NCBI RefSeq assembly: GCF_000520995.1
Contig: NZ_JACA01000015.1
Span: 44,534-108,533, forward strand
DNA from: Aquimarina macrocephali JAMB N27
GTDB taxonomy: Bacteria > Bacteroidota > Bacteroidia > Flavobacteriales > Flavobacteriaceae
Reading direction: 5' to 3'
DNA length: 64,000 nt
Shown: piece by piece, positions 62,270 through 64,000 of the stretch
Layout of the letters: each line of letters begins with the position of its first letter
How positions within the stretch are numbered: the first letter of the stretch is position 1
The notes under the pieces: model-generated
What the model was told of the DNA's origin: nothing
The model's database searches: none
What the model saw: only the letters and a program-made list of their open reading frames with translations
Program-made: the position numbers and the translations under genes

Positions 62270-64000
62270 TTACTCTCTAATTATTTTGCCTGTTGTTTTG
62301 TTTTTGGAAACTGAAATCGTATAAAAATACATTCCCGATTCTAGTTCACCGATATCAAAACTCTTAACACTTTCTCCTCTTTGAAGCTTGTTATTTTGAA
62401 AATTATAAACTTCAACTCCATTAGTATTAAATATCTGGAATCTGAAATAATCAGAACCTGATTTAGAAATAGAACCATCTAAGGCAACATTAATTATATT
62501 TCCAGAAATAGGATTAGGAAATACTTTTCCTACACTACTTTGCGTATTAGCTACAGCAGTTCTGGCTCCTAATCCATCCAAGTATGCTCTATGACTTGAA
62601 GAGAAGGTAGAATTATTTACCAAATCCCAATTTATAGACCAGGTCATTAAACCTCTAAAACTAGGATATGTAGAACTGGTTGTATAGGTTCTTCCAGGAT
62701 AAGAGGTTCCCTTAATCAAATAATCCAGTGCTTGTTGTACAACAGCTTCAGAAGTATATCCGCTTCCTGCTGCTTGTGTCGTAGCAGGTAACCCAATAGC
62801 AACCTGATCTGCTCTAAGGCCAGGGAATGTAAGCCCTGTTTGAGCAACTGGGAAACCAGTAATTAACATTTCTGCCATTGCCACATGAAAATCTGCAGTA
62901 GCTGGTTGGTATATTTTTCCATCTCCCCCAAACATAGAACCTGTATTATAGTGCTGTACATGAATATAATCCATTTCATTACGTAATGCATGAATTACAG
63001 GTAAATATGCTCCAAAAATTCCAGAATAATTTCCATAGGCACCTTGTACATATGCTGTTTCGGGAGCCATACTTAATATAAATCTATTTGCACCAATATT
63101 GGTTCTAATTGCTTTTGTTGCAGCAATAAGATTCTTAATCTTTGTTGTAGTTGGATTCCTGAAATCTGAATCCCCGCTACCTAATGAAAGAGAACTTCCT
63201 TCTAAATCTATATCCAATCCATTAAAACCATAAGTATTAATAATATTGGTCATAGAACTTATGAATAAATTCTTTTCAGTATCATTATTTAATTCTACTC
63301 TGGCATTAGCGCCTCCGATAGAAATTAGCACTTTTTGTCCTCTACTCTTTACAGTAGCAACATCATCTATAAAAGCTTGAGTATTTCCATTATAAATACT
63401 ATATGGACTAAATTGCATATCAGAACTACTTCCTCCTTTAGGCTCTGCAAATGCAATACAAATCACATCCCAGTCTCTGGATACTTCACTCAATCTTGGA
63501 GTGGTCGATCCATTATCAAAATTATGCCAGTACCCTACCAATATTTTTCCTGGTAAGTTATTATTTCCTCCATCTACTCTTTTTCTTACAGTAACAACTT
63601 CTGATGTGGTTTGGTTATTCTCATTATCAGTTGCTACAGCAGTTAGAGAGTAACTTGCGGATTGTGCGTTGGAAATTGTAAAAGAATACGGGTTAGTAGT
63701 ATCTTCTCCTAGTTTTGCAGTTCCATCAAAGAATTCTACTTTAGTAACAGTTCCATCATCAGTTGCTGTAGCATTAACAACAACAGAACTACCAGCGGTA
63801 TATGTTGCTCCATTTGAAGGTGATGTGATATTTACTACAGGAGAGCCTCCTGTTCCTCCTCCGCAATCGCCTGTCTTTGACCAGGCATCCTGCCAATGAG
63901 CTCCAGTACCAGGTGCATAAGCCCATCCTGCTGCTGAAGAGCACCATCCCGGAATATTACATTTAAATTTTTCGCCTTCATTTTGTACTTCCTGATCTTT
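62270..64000 (-). CDS. T9SS-secreted GH18 chitinase (5' part outside window)
   Basis: Reading frame runs off the right edge, so the N-terminus is missing. From the visible N-terminal side: a chitin-binding-like module (FKCNIPGWCSS...W.YAPGTGAHWQDAW, 63980-63860), a Big-type Ig domain with VVVNATATDD, and then the GH18 catalytic domain from GKILVGYWHNFDNG. The catalytic signature is GFNGLDIDLEG with Asp-x-Asp-x-Glu, so the acid Glu is present. The C-terminal ~90 residues are a T9SS sorting domain (VGKVFPNPISGNIINV, then SGMYFYTISV, ending IIRE). It should hydrolyse chitin outside the cell. Confidence 0.93.
   Translation of the reverse strand, partial: KDQEVQNEGEKFKCNIPGWCSSAAGWAYAPGTGAHWQDAWSKTGDCGGGTGGSPVVNITSPSNGATYTAGSSVVVNATATDDGTVTKVEFFDGTAKLGEDTTNPYSFTISNAQSASYSLTAVATDNENNQTTSEVVTVRKRVDGGNNNLPGKILVGYWHNFDNGSTTPRLSEVSRDWDVICIAFAEPKGGSSSDMQFSPYSIYNGNTQAFIDDVATVKSRGQKVLISIGGANARVELNNDTEKNLFISSMTNIINTYGFNGLDIDLEGSSLSLGSGDSDFRNPTTTKIKNLIAATKAIRTNIGANRFILSMAPETAYVQGAYGNYSGIFGAYLPVIHALRNEMDYIHVQHYNTGSMFGGDGKIYQPATADFHVAMAEMLITGFPVAQTGLTFPGLRADQVAIGLPATTQAAGSGYTSEAVVQQALDYLIKGTSYPGRTYTTSSTYPSFRGLMTWSINWDLVNNSTFSSSHRAYLDGLGARTAVANTQSSVGKVFPNPISGNIINVALDGSISKSGSDYFRFQIFNTNGVEVYNFQNNKLQRGESVKSFDIGELESGMYFYTISVSKNKTTGKIIRE

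Noticed and set aside
62270..63541. Chitinase starting at the TTG at 63541
   Set aside because: The frame continues upstream in sense through Ig and chitin-binding-like modules to the window edge.
1..64000. tRNA, rRNA and tmRNA genes
   Set aside because: No cloverleaf with CCA-type acceptor or conserved rRNA sequence was recognised by eye.

Overview
The window is AT-rich bacterial DNA from the Bacteroidetes, most likely a marine Flavobacteriaceae (Aquimarina-like; this genus is an inference from overall gene style, not a proven match). The evidence is: TAnnTTTG-type promoter elements with no strong Shine-Dalgarno sites, several secreted proteins ending in type IX secretion (T9SS) sorting domains, head-GIN domain proteins, a SusC-style carboxypeptidase-regulatory domain on a TonB receptor, and a Bacteroidetes-type tyrosine integrase. 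No rRNA, tRNA or CRISPR array was seen.

Layout. 1-11.2 kb is housekeeping and envelope DNA: the tail of a membrane-anchor-like protein, a DUF2141 protein, oxyR with both redox cysteines, AIM24-like and DUF4442 proteins, a DUF4870/HELAH-protease pair, a PadR-PspC-GIN envelope operon, an unknown lipoprotein, a second GIN protein, and trxB. An interspersed palindromic repeat lies at 8.0-8.2 kb, with a half copy at 11.3 kb.

11.5-35.4 kb is one 24-kb minus-strand gene cluster and is the standout of the window. In transcription order it holds a 2046-aa secreted protein of the type found upstream of Bacteroidetes RHS genes, a 2019-aa protein with three cap-LRR-Ig modules and a YD-like tail, a 240-aa exported protein, a 3424-aa RHS protein with a unique C-terminal tip, and a 175-aa cytosolic protein placed like an immunity gene. 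I read it as a multi-component polymorphic toxin/contact system. A membrane-spanning TPR/AraC regulator is divergent from it.

37.7-41.6 kb is a small, decayed integrative element: integrase, an unknown gene, an excisionase-like HTH gene and a primase-like gene cut short. Its right end abuts a LytTR response-regulator gene that has lost its DNA-binding domain. Paired direct repeats that look like LytTR sites remain upstream of that regulator and upstream of the neighbouring secreted-protein operon (42.1-44.3 kb).

44.5-48.4 kb is ordinary metabolic and regulatory DNA: TRIC channel, thioesterase, methyltransferase, HxlR regulator divergent from an MBL-fold hydrolase, and GNAT. 48.4-53.5 kb is a giant T9SS-secreted M9-type collagenase. 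54.3-58.8 kb is a probable metal-uptake cluster (small Cys-motif protein, TonB receptor, PepSY membrane protein, 47-aa membrane peptide). 58.8-62.2 kb holds a coiled-coil lipoprotein, an OmpA-like protein, a MarR-GNAT fusion with its own operator, and a small exported protein. The window ends inside a T9SS-secreted GH18 chitinase. Collagenase plus chitinase suggest a degrader of animal or particulate biomass.
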